Shown here: positions 7,080 through 14,181 of the stretch, in pieces
How positions within the stretch are numbered: the first letter of the stretch is position 1
How the letters are laid out: each line of letters begins with the position of its first letter
Assembly (NCBI GenBank): GCA_947484245.1
Contig: CANKOT010000036.1
Coordinates: 1-20,086, forward strand
Direction: 5' to 3'
From: Comamonadaceae bacterium
Lineage (GTDB): Bacteria; Pseudomonadota; Gammaproteobacteria; Burkholderiales; Burkholderiaceae
Length of the DNA: 20,086 nucleotides
The notes under the pieces: model-generated
Told to the model about the DNA's origin: nothing
Databases searched by the model: none
Seen by the model: the letters and a program-made list of their open reading frames with translations, nothing else
Made by a program: the position numbers and the translations under genes

Positions 7080-8210
7080 TTACAGTGCGCAAGTTCTAAA
7101 GCCTGAATAAATATCATTGCGCTCAGGTGTAAAGAAGTTTCTGTAATTGATGCGGCGCAGTACGGGGTGAGTTAGCCGCGCCGCACCTCTCAACACTTTG
7201 TGCGTACCAAACCAAGGTGCCGAGTATTCGGCGTAGGGATGAACCACAAAGCCATCGAAGTGCGCAAACGTGTCTTGTGTCCACTCCCACACTTCACCCC
7301 ACTCAAAATGGGGCCATGTTTTGGCTGCGCAATCCCATTCGGCTTCGGTTGGCAAACGGCAGTGAGCCCAAGCACAGTAGGCTTGAGCGTCGTTCCAAGA
7401 CACATGAATGGCTGGTGCAGTTTTGTCCAAAGGCGTCCAACAAGCAAATACTTCTGTTTCAAAGTAATCGCCTATTTTGCGAACATACCTTGGAAGGGGA
7501 TGGTCTGTGGCATTGACAAAATTTAAATACTGATCCCAGCTCACGGGCCGCAGAGAGATTTCAAAGTCTTGAAGTAAACAGCTGCGTTGACTCAGTTCAT
7601 TGTCAAAGCAAAACGGTGTTTCAGCCTCAGAACCAAGCTTCCAATGCTGAGAACGAACGTGGGCTGTGGCAGCCTCCAACACAGGTCGACTTGTGCTGAT
7701 CGATGGTTGCCACAGCGCTTGATACGGAAAACCAAGCGACTGCGCCATGTAGGCGCTGGCTTCTAGGTGCATGGCTTCATGCTGCAAAACCAGCCAATAA
7801 AAATAAAGCGCTGGGCTTTCGGCAGATTCATTTTCCAAAAGCACCAGGGTTTGCTTGAGCGTTTGCTCGGCATATTGAATGCACTCTTGAGCCGATAAAA
7901 GCGGGAGGCTCCAGCGGCTCGCGTGCGCCACTTTGGCACTGTCAAACCACAAGTCGGCTTCTGCAAGGCTAGAAGGAAGGCGGGCACTTGAAGGATCGCA
8001 TGTGATGCCTTTGGATCGTTGTTGATTGCGTCCAATCCAATACTCTTGAAACCATGCTACGTGACCTAATTCCCAAATGGGTGGATTTAAGCCACTCTGT
8101 TGAGGCACAACTTGTTTGTTGGCGTGCAGGTAGCTTTCAAATGAATGAAGCGTATGCTGGCGAAGCGCTTGAAGAGCCTTAGACAGTGTCTGGATATTGA
8201 CTGCATTCAT
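7080..8210 (-). CDS. senA: Selenoneine synthase SenA (EgtB-like non-heme iron enzyme)
   Basis: This 376-residue protein has the EgtB fold: an N-terminal DinB-like four-helix domain (about 10-160) and a C-terminal formylglycine-generating-enzyme/sulfatase-modifying domain (about 190-376). The likely iron ligands are His50 (in WELGHVAWF) and His144/His148 (in QHEAMHLEA). C-terminal family blocks include [24 protein letters not shown] and the closing [22 protein letters not shown]. SenA couples hercynine oxidatively to a selenosugar, giving a selenoxide that leads to selenoneine; EgtB does the sulfur reaction. The protein is shorter than typical actinobacterial EgtB (about 430 residues). I call it SenA because SenB and SelD are encoded beside it while egtA and egtC are missing; EgtB activity cannot be excluded from sequence alone. 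It is transcribed against senB, with 39 bases between start codons, and AAAAGGA lies upstream. Confidence 0.87.
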   Translation of the reverse strand: MNAVNIQTLSKALQALRQHTLHSFESYLHANKQVVPQQSGLNPPIWELGHVAWFQEYWIGRNQQRSKGITCDPSSARLPSSLAEADLWFDSAKVAHASRWSLPLLSAQECIQYAEQTLKQTLVLLENESAESPALYFYWLVLQHEAMHLEASAYMAQSLGFPYQALWQPSISTSRPVLEAATAHVRSQHWKLGSEAETPFCFDNELSQRSCLLQDFEISLRPVSWDQYLNFVNATDHPLPRYVRKIGDYFETEVFACWTPLDKTAPAIHVSWNDAQAYCAWAHCRLPTEAEWDCAAKTWPHFEWGEVWEWTQDTFAHFDGFVVHPYAEYSAPWFGTHKVLRGAARLTHPVLRRINYRNFFTPERNDIYSGFRTCAL

Positions 8211-8249
8211 GGATGGCTTTTGTCCTTTTCGTTATGCTTGCTATTGAAT

Positions 8250-9239
8250 ATGAACCAATCGCCCATTTCTAAACTAGCCAAACCAACGCTTGTGATTGTA
8301 AGTCCCGCGCTTGCAAGCGCTAACAACGGCAATTGGCAGACTGCCAAGCGTTATCGGCAACTGCTTCAACCGTACTTTCGGGTGCGGCTTGTCAGTGAAT
8401 GGCAAGGCGACAAGTCCGATGACTTTCTCATTGCATTGCACGCACGTCGCAGTCATTCGTCCATTGCCGCTTGGCATGCCATGCATGGCGCTAAAGCTTT
8501 GGTGGTGGTTCTAACAGGCACTGATTTATACCGCGACATCAAGCACGATCACCAAGCCCAACATTCACTTGAAATGGCTTCTCAGCTTGTTGTACTTCAG
8601 TCCATGGGGCTGGCTGAGCTGCCAGCCTCTTTAAGGTCTAAAGCCTCGGTGGTTTTGCAATCGACCACTTCACGACTTACCTTGCCCAAAACCTCGAGAC
8701 TCACTAGGGCTGTTATGGTGGGACATTTGCGTGAGGAAAAATCGCCTCGAACCTTGTTCGATGCGGCTGCGTTGCTTTCAAAACATTCTGATATTTTCAT
8801 TCAGCACATTGGGGGCGAGCACGACCCAGTACTTGCCAAATTGGCGCATCAAACAGCTAGCCAATATTCTCAATATCAATTCAGAGGTGCCTTGAGTTAC
8901 TCCCAAACACGTCATCAAATTCAGCGTGCGCACGTCCTTGTGCATGCCAGCGTGATGGAGGGGGGTGCGCATGTGCTGATGGAGGCCATTTGCAGCGGTG
9001 TGCCCGTCATTGCCTCACGCATTGCAGGCAACATGGGCATGCTGGGTGAAGACTACGTTGGCTTGTTTCCGGTGGGCGATGCCCAAGCGCTTGCAGACAT
9101 GCTGGTTCGTTTTAGGCGCGATGAGCAATTTGCCAACTTGCTCAAAAAACAATGCGCCATTCGCGCACCCTTATTTTCAGCCGAGCAAGAATGCAAAGGC
9201 TTGCTTACAATCCTTGAAAGATTGAAGGAATTACCATGA
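8250..9239 (+). CDS. senB: Selenosugar synthase SenB (TIGR04348-type glycosyltransferase)
   Basis: SenB makes a carbon-selenium bond by transferring a sugar from a UDP-sugar to selenium from selenophosphate, giving a 1-selenosugar used by SenA. The 329-residue GT-B protein opens with VIVSPALASANNGNWQTAKRYRQLL (about 15-39), then ALHARRS, LVVVLTGTDLYRDI (84-97), the second-domain VGHLREEKSPRTLFDAA (157-173), and EGGAHVLMEAICSGVPVIASR (237-257), where Glu237 and Glu245 give the EX7E pattern. These blocks match SenB as I know it. I use the ATG at 8250; the frame is open back to 8145, but that extension lies antisense to the start of senA and has no family similarity. No Shine-Dalgarno sequence precedes 8250. 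The stop overlaps selD as ATGA. Confidence 0.9.
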   Translation: MNQSPISKLAKPTLVIVSPALASANNGNWQTAKRYRQLLQPYFRVRLVSEWQGDKSDDFLIALHARRSHSSIAAWHAMHGAKALVVVLTGTDLYRDIKHDHQAQHSLEMASQLVVLQSMGLAELPASLRSKASVVLQSTTSRLTLPKTSRLTRAVMVGHLREEKSPRTLFDAAALLSKHSDIFIQHIGGEHDPVLAKLAHQTASQYSQYQFRGALSYSQTRHQIQRAHVLVHASVMEGGAHVLMEAICSGVPVIASRIAGNMGMLGEDYVGLFPVGDAQALADMLVRFRRDEQFANLLKKQCAIRAPLFSAEQECKGLLTILERLKELP

Positions 9240-10285
9240 ACACCAATGAACCCCGTTTGACCTCGCTTTCGCACGGTGGGGGATGCGGTTGCAAAATTGC
9301 GCCGGCAGTTTTGTCCGAAATTCTGAAGGGCACTTTGCAGATGCCCATTCCCAAAGAATTGATGGTGGGCATTGCGACGGCCGACGATGCAGCCGTTTAC
9401 AAACTCAACGACCAGCAGGCCCTCATTGCCACCACAGATTTTTTCATGCCCATCGTGGATGACCCGTTTGACTTTGGTCGCATTGCTGCAACCAATGCCA
9501 TCAGCGATGTGTATGCCATGGGCGGTAAACCCATCTTGGCTTTGGCTTTGGTCGGTATGCCAATCAATGTGCTGTCAACTCAAACCATTGGTCAAATTTT
9601 GGCGGGCGGTGCTTCGGTCTGCAACATAGCAGGCATTCCCATTGCAGGCGGCCATACCATTGACTCCGTAGAACCTATCTATGGTTTGGTGGTGTTGGGT
9701 TTGGTACATCCAGATCGAGTGAAGCGAAATGACGGCGCACGTGTGGGCGATGTAATGGTCTTGGGCAAGCCCCTGGGTGTTGGTGTTTTGTCTGCGGCAC
9801 TCAAAAAAGAAGTGCTTGATGCTGCAGGCTACGAATCGATGATTGCCAACACCACCAAGCTCAACACGGCTGGCCCCGATTTGGCAGAACTGCCTGGTGT
9901 GCACGCTTTGACCGACGTCACGGGCTTTGGCTTGGCGGGCCATGCCCTTGAAATTGCGCGTGGTGCCAAACTCACAGCGCACATCAAGTGGGCCGATGTG
10001 CCTTTGTTGCCCAATGTTGCAGAGTTGTTTAAAAACGGCAACGTGACCGGCGCCTCAGGCCGAAACTGGGACGGCTACGGCAACGAAATTAGCTTGGCCA
10101 ACGGCTTGCCCCTTGAATGCCAAGCACTTTTGTCTGATCCTCAAACCAGTGGCGGATTGTTGGTCACTTGTTCGCCCGAAACGGTTGGTGATGTCTTGGC
10201 GGTTTTTAAGCGTCATGGCTTCAATGATGCAGCCGTGGTGGGCCACATTGGTGAAGCCCAAACTTCACGTTTGATGGTTAGCTGA
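9236..10285 (+). CDS. selD: Selenophosphate synthetase SelD (SenC)
   Basis: SelD uses ATP and selenide to make selenophosphate, AMP and phosphate. The 349-residue protein has the glycine-rich catalytic start GGGCGCK with Cys17, Cys19 and Lys20 (the same numbering as the E. coli Cys17/Lys20 pair), the metal/ATP aspartates in TTDFFMPIVDDPFDFGRIAATNAISDVYAMGGKP (66-99), GGHTID at 138-143, the linker VTGFGLAGHALE and DPQTSGGLL near the end. Cysteine rather than selenocysteine occupies the active site, so no recoding is needed. It is coupled to senB by a 4-base overlap with AAGGA seven bases before the ATG. With no other selenium-using genes in view, its product is best assigned to SenB, the role called SenC in selenoneine clusters. 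It may also supply the whole cell. Confidence 0.95.
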   Translation: MNTNEPRLTSLSHGGGCGCKIAPAVLSEILKGTLQMPIPKELMVGIATADDAAVYKLNDQQALIATTDFFMPIVDDPFDFGRIAATNAISDVYAMGGKPILALALVGMPINVLSTQTIGQILAGGASVCNIAGIPIAGGHTIDSVEPIYGLVVLGLVHPDRVKRNDGARVGDVMVLGKPLGVGVLSAALKKEVLDAAGYESMIANTTKLNTAGPDLAELPGVHALTDVTGFGLAGHALEIARGAKLTAHIKWADVPLLPNVAELFKNGNVTGASGRNWDGYGNEISLANGLPLECQALLSDPQTSGGLLVTCSPETVGDVLAVFKRHGFNDAAVVGHIGEAQTSRLMVS

Positions 10286-10296
10286 TCTTCAGCTAA
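10278..10296. terminator. Hairpin between convergent selD and yehW
   Basis: TTAGCTGA and TCAGCTAA form a perfect 8-bp stem with a TCT loop, and the left arm includes the selD stop codon. It lies in the 14-base gap between two converging genes, so it could stop transcription in both directions. No run of T follows, so efficient intrinsic termination is uncertain. Confidence 0.45.
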
Positions 10297-10299
10297 TCA

Positions 10300-11064
10300 T
10301 CAACGAGGCGTTCGATCAAATCGATTTGCCAGTTGATCAAACGCTAAATCGGCTGCGATGGCCAGCAGGCCCAACAACACGGCCCCTTGCAAAACATAAG
10401 CCGTGTTAAAGCCTGACAAGCCTACGATGATGGGCAGCCCCAATGTTTTTGCCCCCACAGTCGATGCAATGGCTGCTGTGCCAATGTTCACAATGACCGA
10501 GGTTCTCACGCCAGCCAGCCAAAGCGGAAAGGCCAAAGGCATCTGTACTTTGGTCAAGATGTGGCGCGGTGCCATCCCCATGGCGTGAGCTGAATCCAGC
10601 ACAGGTGTGGGTACTGAAGCCAGGCCCGCCAAAGTGCCTTGAAGAACAGGCAGCAAGCCAAAAATAGCAAGTGCTAGGAGTGCGGGGCGCTCACCAAAGC
10701 CAACAACTGGCACTGCAAGGGCCAAGACGGCTACAGGCGGAAAAGTTTGGCCCATAGCGGCCACCATTTCTATCATGGATTTGAACGAATGGCCTACAGG
10801 GCTGGTGGTAGCCAAGCCTGCAGCCGTGCCAATGATCACTGCAACGGCACTTGAGGCCAACACCAAGGCGATGTGCTGCCACAGGAGATCTGCCAGAGGC
10901 TCCTGTAAATACACTGGCCGCGCCAAATCGGGAAACAAGGACGCAAAGAGCGCTTGGGAATGCGGCAGGCTGTAGGCCATGATCAACAGCAAGGCCACAC
11001 TTAGGCTCAGTGGGTTGAGCCCATGCTGCTTTGTGCGTTGTTGGCGCAGTTGTAAATCAGACAT
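10300..11064 (-). CDS. yehW: YehW-type ABC transporter permease (betaine/osmoprotectant family)
   Basis: This 254-residue inner-membrane permease is the last gene of a four-gene operon. After a polar N-terminus (about 1-20), hydrophobic segments run through the BPD-transp-1 core, with the EAA-like loop at LDSAHAMGMAPRHILTKVQMPLAFPLWLAGVRTSVIVNIGTAAIASTVGAKTLG. E. coli YehW is of similar size (243 residues). I use the ATG at 11064, which overlaps the end of the ATPase gene by eight bases, rather than the TTG at 11085. It would pair with the larger permease encoded two genes upstream. Substrate: glycine betaine for E. coli YehZYXW at low affinity; here possibly a histidine betaine, given the sen genes immediately downstream on the other strand. 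Confidence 0.88.
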   Translation of the reverse strand: MSDLQLRQQRTKQHGLNPLSLSVALLLIMAYSLPHSQALFASLFPDLARPVYLQEPLADLLWQHIALVLASSAVAVIIGTAAGLATTSPVGHSFKSMIEMVAAMGQTFPPVAVLALAVPVVGFGERPALLALAIFGLLPVLQGTLAGLASVPTPVLDSAHAMGMAPRHILTKVQMPLAFPLWLAGVRTSVIVNIGTAAIASTVGAKTLGLPIIVGLSGFNTAYVLQGAVLLGLLAIAADLAFDQLANRFDRTPR

Positions 11065-11995
11065 GCTTTTTTTCAAGCAGATCAACGGCGTTCACTTGCC
11101 CCATGATTTTGCCGCTTGCATCAGCCACACTCAAGCTAGAGACATGGTATGTTGCCATGCAAGAAACAGCTTCCCTTAAGGTGGCTGTATGGGCAATGGC
11201 GTGGGGCGGCTCAGCTCCTCCTATGGCTTTGACATAGGGTGCAATAGCTTGCAGTGAAAGTTGTTTGAGTCCTCTATCGGCTTGGCCTAAAAAGTTGCTG
11301 ACAAAGTCGTTGATTGGATGTTGCAGCAATTCCAGAGGAGTGCCAACTTGGACCATGCGACCATGGTTGAGCAGCACGATGCGTGTCGCCAGCAACAAAG
11401 CTTCGTCGATGTCGTGCGTCACAAACAAAATGGTTTTGCTGGTCGCACGGTGTATTTCTTTGAGTGCCAATTGCAATGCTGTGCGGGTGACGGGGTCGAG
11501 TGCACCAAAGGGTTCGTCCATGAGCAGGACATCTGGGTCTGCCGCCAGAGCACGTGCTACCCCAACGCGCTGCTGCTGCCCGCCAGAGAGTTGATGCGGA
11601 TAGCGGTCTGCAAATTGTTCTGGCGACATGGCCAACATTTCTAGTAGTGCCGTGACACGTGCTTGAATTCGAGATGAATCCCAGCCTAACAATGTAGGAA
11701 CAGTCGCAATGTTTTGAGCTACGGTTCTGTGAGGGAACAAGCCCACAGACTGTATGGCATAGCCCATGCGGCGCCGCAAGTCTTGCACATTGAAACGGGT
11801 AATGTCTTGGCCATTAAAGAGGATGTGTCCGCCATCATGTGCAACCATGCGATTGACCATTTTGAGTGCACTTGATTTTCCAGAACCAGAGGGCCCAAGA
11901 AACACAACCAATTCACCTTGCTCGATTTCTAAGTTCAAGTTGCTGATGGCCGCCACACCTGCATAGGACTTGCTTGCGTTTTCAAACTTGATCAT
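11057..11995 (-). CDS. yehX: YehX-type ABC transporter ATP-binding protein
   Basis: This 312-residue ATPase of the quaternary-amine uptake family has Walker A GPSGSGKSS at 34-42, Q-loop Gln82, LSGGQQQRVGVARAL at 136-150, Walker B VLLMDEP at 156-162 and switch His194. After the ABC domain a C-terminal stretch (about 245-312, TATLREAVSCMATYHVSSLSV...GQVNAVDLL) looks like a single CBS-type module, the part that senses ionic strength or nucleotides in OpuA/ProV relatives. Length and place in the operon match E. coli YehX (308). It overlaps the permease before it by four bases and the one after it by eight, so the three are tightly coupled. Confidence 0.92.
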   Translation of the reverse strand: MIKFENASKSYAGVAAISNLNLEIEQGELVVFLGPSGSGKSSALKMVNRMVAHDGGHILFNGQDITRFNVQDLRRRMGYAIQSVGLFPHRTVAQNIATVPTLLGWDSSRIQARVTALLEMLAMSPEQFADRYPHQLSGGQQQRVGVARALAADPDVLLMDEPFGALDPVTRTALQLALKEIHRATSKTILFVTHDIDEALLLATRIVLLNHGRMVQVGTPLELLQHPINDFVSNFLGQADRGLKQLSLQAIAPYVKAIGGAEPPHAIAHTATLREAVSCMATYHVSSLSVADASGKIMGQVNAVDLLEKKHV

Positions 11996-13170
11996 GGTGC
12001 AGAAGTCTTTAGCAAGTTGCCAAGCACTTTAAACAAACTGTCTGCCAACATGGCAAGCAGCACAATGGGTATGACACCGAGTATGACCAGGTCGTTGGCC
12101 GCGCTAAATAGCCCGTCAAACATGATTTGACCGAGACCGCCCGCGCCAATCAGGGCGCAGACTGCCGCAAGGCCTGTGGTTTGTACAACGGCTGTGCGAA
12201 GACCAATGAGCAGCACTGGCAGTGCCAAAGGCAACTCCACTTGACACAGTATTTGCCACGCTGACATGCCCATTGCGCGTGCTGCATTGATGGTGTCTGC
12301 TGGCACTTGTTCTAAGCCGGCCAATGTAGAGCGAACAATGGGCAGCAAAGAATACAACAGCAGAGCCAGCACCGCAGGCGCAAGACCGACACCGCTAATG
12401 CCTGCCTTTCCAAGTGTGGGCCACTGAACTGCAAGCCAAGCCAAGGGTGCCATGAGCAAGCCAAAGAGAGCAATGGATGGAATTGTTTGAATCAAATTGA
12501 GGATGGGAAACAAGGCTTGTTTGACACCTTCCGATTGGGTCATTCGCCAAGCGATGGGCACGCCAATGAAAACAGCCGGTACAACGGCTAGGACCACGAT
12601 TAGCAGATGACGCCAAATAGCGGGTCCAAACACATCGCTGTGGTTGGCATATTCTTTAATGAGCGATAAATTCTGACCTTCGGTCAATGAGAGTGCGAGT
12701 GGTAGGCACAAAACAATTTGCAAAATGAAGCGCGGCAGGGCGCTAATGTTGAGTCTGTCGATGGCATCTAGTGCAACCAACCAAGAGATTGCAGTCATCA
12801 CCCAAAAGCCTGCACCCAAGGAGGTTCGGGACAGTGGATTGTCTGAAAGGCTCAAAGAGCTGCTAACTTGACTGGCCAGCAACCACAAGCCCGCAAGACT
12901 GGCTGCCATGGCAAAGCTAACCATGAGTTGAAGGAAGCGACGCTGGGCTTGTCCAATGGCAATAAACAACAAAGCAAAAACAGCCAAAAAAAACACGAGG
13001 ACCAGTTGGTTGCTCTGACTTTGAAAGATATCCCATAAATAAACAGGCTCACCCGATAAGAGCCGATTGGGTGCTACACGAACAAACGGCAAAGTGCTTG
13101 CAGCGCCCAAGGCCAAAGCCACATACAGCCCTAACACAGAGTTCCAACGATGCGAGTCAGTGCTTGTCAT
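11992..13170 (-). CDS. yehY: YehY-type ABC transporter permease with N-terminal membrane extension
   Basis: This 392-residue permease has two parts. The N-terminal part (about 1-170) holds several hydrophobic segments, roughly at 15-32, 55-73, 78-100, 118-137 and 148-165. The permease core (about 185-385) carries the EAA-like loop INAARAMGMSAWQILCQVELPLALPVLLIGLRTAVVQTTGLAAVCALIGAGGLGQ. The extended layout and length match E. coli YehY (385 residues), and distinguish it from the short OpuCB-type permeases. It starts eight bases after the binding-protein gene and overlaps the ATPase start by four bases. The function of the N-terminal extension is unknown to me. Confidence 0.88.
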   Translation of the reverse strand: MTSTDSHRWNSVLGLYVALALGAASTLPFVRVAPNRLLSGEPVYLWDIFQSQSNQLVLVFFLAVFALLFIAIGQAQRRFLQLMVSFAMAASLAGLWLLASQVSSSLSLSDNPLSRTSLGAGFWVMTAISWLVALDAIDRLNISALPRFILQIVLCLPLALSLTEGQNLSLIKEYANHSDVFGPAIWRHLLIVVLAVVPAVFIGVPIAWRMTQSEGVKQALFPILNLIQTIPSIALFGLLMAPLAWLAVQWPTLGKAGISGVGLAPAVLALLLYSLLPIVRSTLAGLEQVPADTINAARAMGMSAWQILCQVELPLALPVLLIGLRTAVVQTTGLAAVCALIGAGGLGQIMFDGLFSAANDLVILGVIPIVLLAMLADSLFKVLGNLLKTSAP

Positions 13171-13178
13171 GGCCAGCG

Positions 13179-14108
13179 TTACTTCACAAACCCCTTGCTT
13201 TGCAAATAGGCGTTGGCCACTTTGCGTGGATCCTGACCTTCCACCTGAATGCGTGCATTCAACATTTGCAGAGTGGGGCTGTCGAGCGATTTGAAGATGG
13301 GCGACAGAACAGTGGCAATGGCAGGATGGCGCTTCAGAACTTCCTCGCGAATTAAGGGTGCTGGGGCATAAACCGGTTGTACACCCCTAGGGTCTTCCAT
13401 GACCAACAGCCCAAGCGCAGACAAGGGGCCGTCGGTGCCGTAGGCCATGGCTGCATTCACGCCAGATGTTTTTTCGGCTGCAGCTTTGATGGTGACCGCA
13501 GTATCACCGCCTGCCAACACCAGTGTTTGATCGGCACGCAGTTTGAACCCGTAAGCGGTTTGGAAAGCAGGCATTGCATCGGCTCGCTCGATGAACTCTG
13601 CAGACGCCGCTAGCTTAAAAACACCGCCCTTTGCAATATAGCGACCCAGATCGTCTAATGTTCTTAGCTGATTGCTTGTGGCCACATCTTTGCGCAGCGC
13701 AATGGCCCAAGTGTTGTTGGCCTTGGCAGGCTCTAACCAGACAATTTTATTTTTCTCAAAATCCAATTTTTTAGCTAACTCATAGCCAGCTCGAAAATCT
13801 TTCCATGCTTTGTTGTTTTCTGCACCCAACATGAAGGCGCCATTGCCTGTGTATTCCGGGTAAAGATCAATTTCGCCTGCGAGCAGTGCCGTGCGAACGA
13901 TCTTGGTGTTGCCAAGCGACACCTTGTTTTCTGTTTTGATGCCGTTGGCCTCAAGGGCCAGCAACACCATGTTACCCAAAAGTTTGCCTTCGGTATCGAT
14001 TTTTGAGCCAACACGCACGGGGCCATTGGCATGCACGGATAAGCAAGATAGCAAGCCAATGCTGGCAAGCAATATGAAGCGGCGGACGATTGGTTGAATC
14101 ATGGACAT
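13179..14108 (-). CDS. osmF: OsmF/YehZ-type substrate-binding protein (betaine family)
   Basis: This 309-residue periplasmic protein would deliver a quaternary-amine ligand to YehYXW. A signal peptide covers about residues 1-27 (ending near SVHA). Strong YehZ-like blocks follow: VGSKIDTEGKLLGNMV, GEIDLYPEYTGNGAFML, KIVWLEPAKANNTWAIALRKDVA, FKLAASAEFIERADAMPAF, LAGGDTAVTIKAAAEKTSGVNAAMAYGTDGP and QPVYAPAPLIREEVLKRHP. I chose the ATG at 14108 because AAAGG lies six bases before it; the frame is open 12 codons further but into the terminator-like repeat. E. coli YehZ binds glycine betaine only weakly, so the natural ligand of this subfamily is open. The neighbouring selenoneine genes make hercynine, ergothioneine or selenoneine reasonable candidates (inference). 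Confidence 0.9.
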   Translation of the reverse strand: MSMIQPIVRRFILLASIGLLSCLSVHANGPVRVGSKIDTEGKLLGNMVLLALEANGIKTENKVSLGNTKIVRTALLAGEIDLYPEYTGNGAFMLGAENNKAWKDFRAGYELAKKLDFEKNKIVWLEPAKANNTWAIALRKDVATSNQLRTLDDLGRYIAKGGVFKLAASAEFIERADAMPAFQTAYGFKLRADQTLVLAGGDTAVTIKAAAEKTSGVNAAMAYGTDGPLSALGLLVMEDPRGVQPVYAPAPLIREEVLKRHPAIATVLSPIFKSLDSPTLQMLNARIQVEGQDPRKVANAYLQSKGFVK

Positions 14109-14137
14109 TTGAAGCCTTTCAAGACTTCTTAAAGACA

Positions 14138-14168
14138 GCCACACCAGACACTGGGTGAATGGTGTGGC
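14138..14168 (-). terminator. Hairpin downstream of the catabolic operon
   Basis: GCCACACC and GGTGTGGC form perfect 8-bp arms around a 15-base loop. Read on the minus strand the hairpin lies 13 bases past the Bug gene stop and is followed by TGTCTTT, a modest T-rich tail. It separates the molybdenum-hydroxylase operon from the osmF operon, whose first ATG is 29 bases further on. It could instead be an operator for osmF. Confidence 0.5.
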
Positions 14169-14181
14169 ATTGGGGTGACAA

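Noticed and set aside
8145..8249. A longer senB starting at 8145
   Set aside because: The extra 35 residues lie antisense to the start of senA, have no similarity to SenB openings, and family similarity begins just after the ATG at 8250.
9236..10285. Selenoprotein recoding (UGA as selenocysteine) in SelD or other genes
   Set aside because: The SelD active site is Cys17 and no gene here has an in-frame TGA with conserved sequence continuing past it. No selA, selB or selC is in the window.
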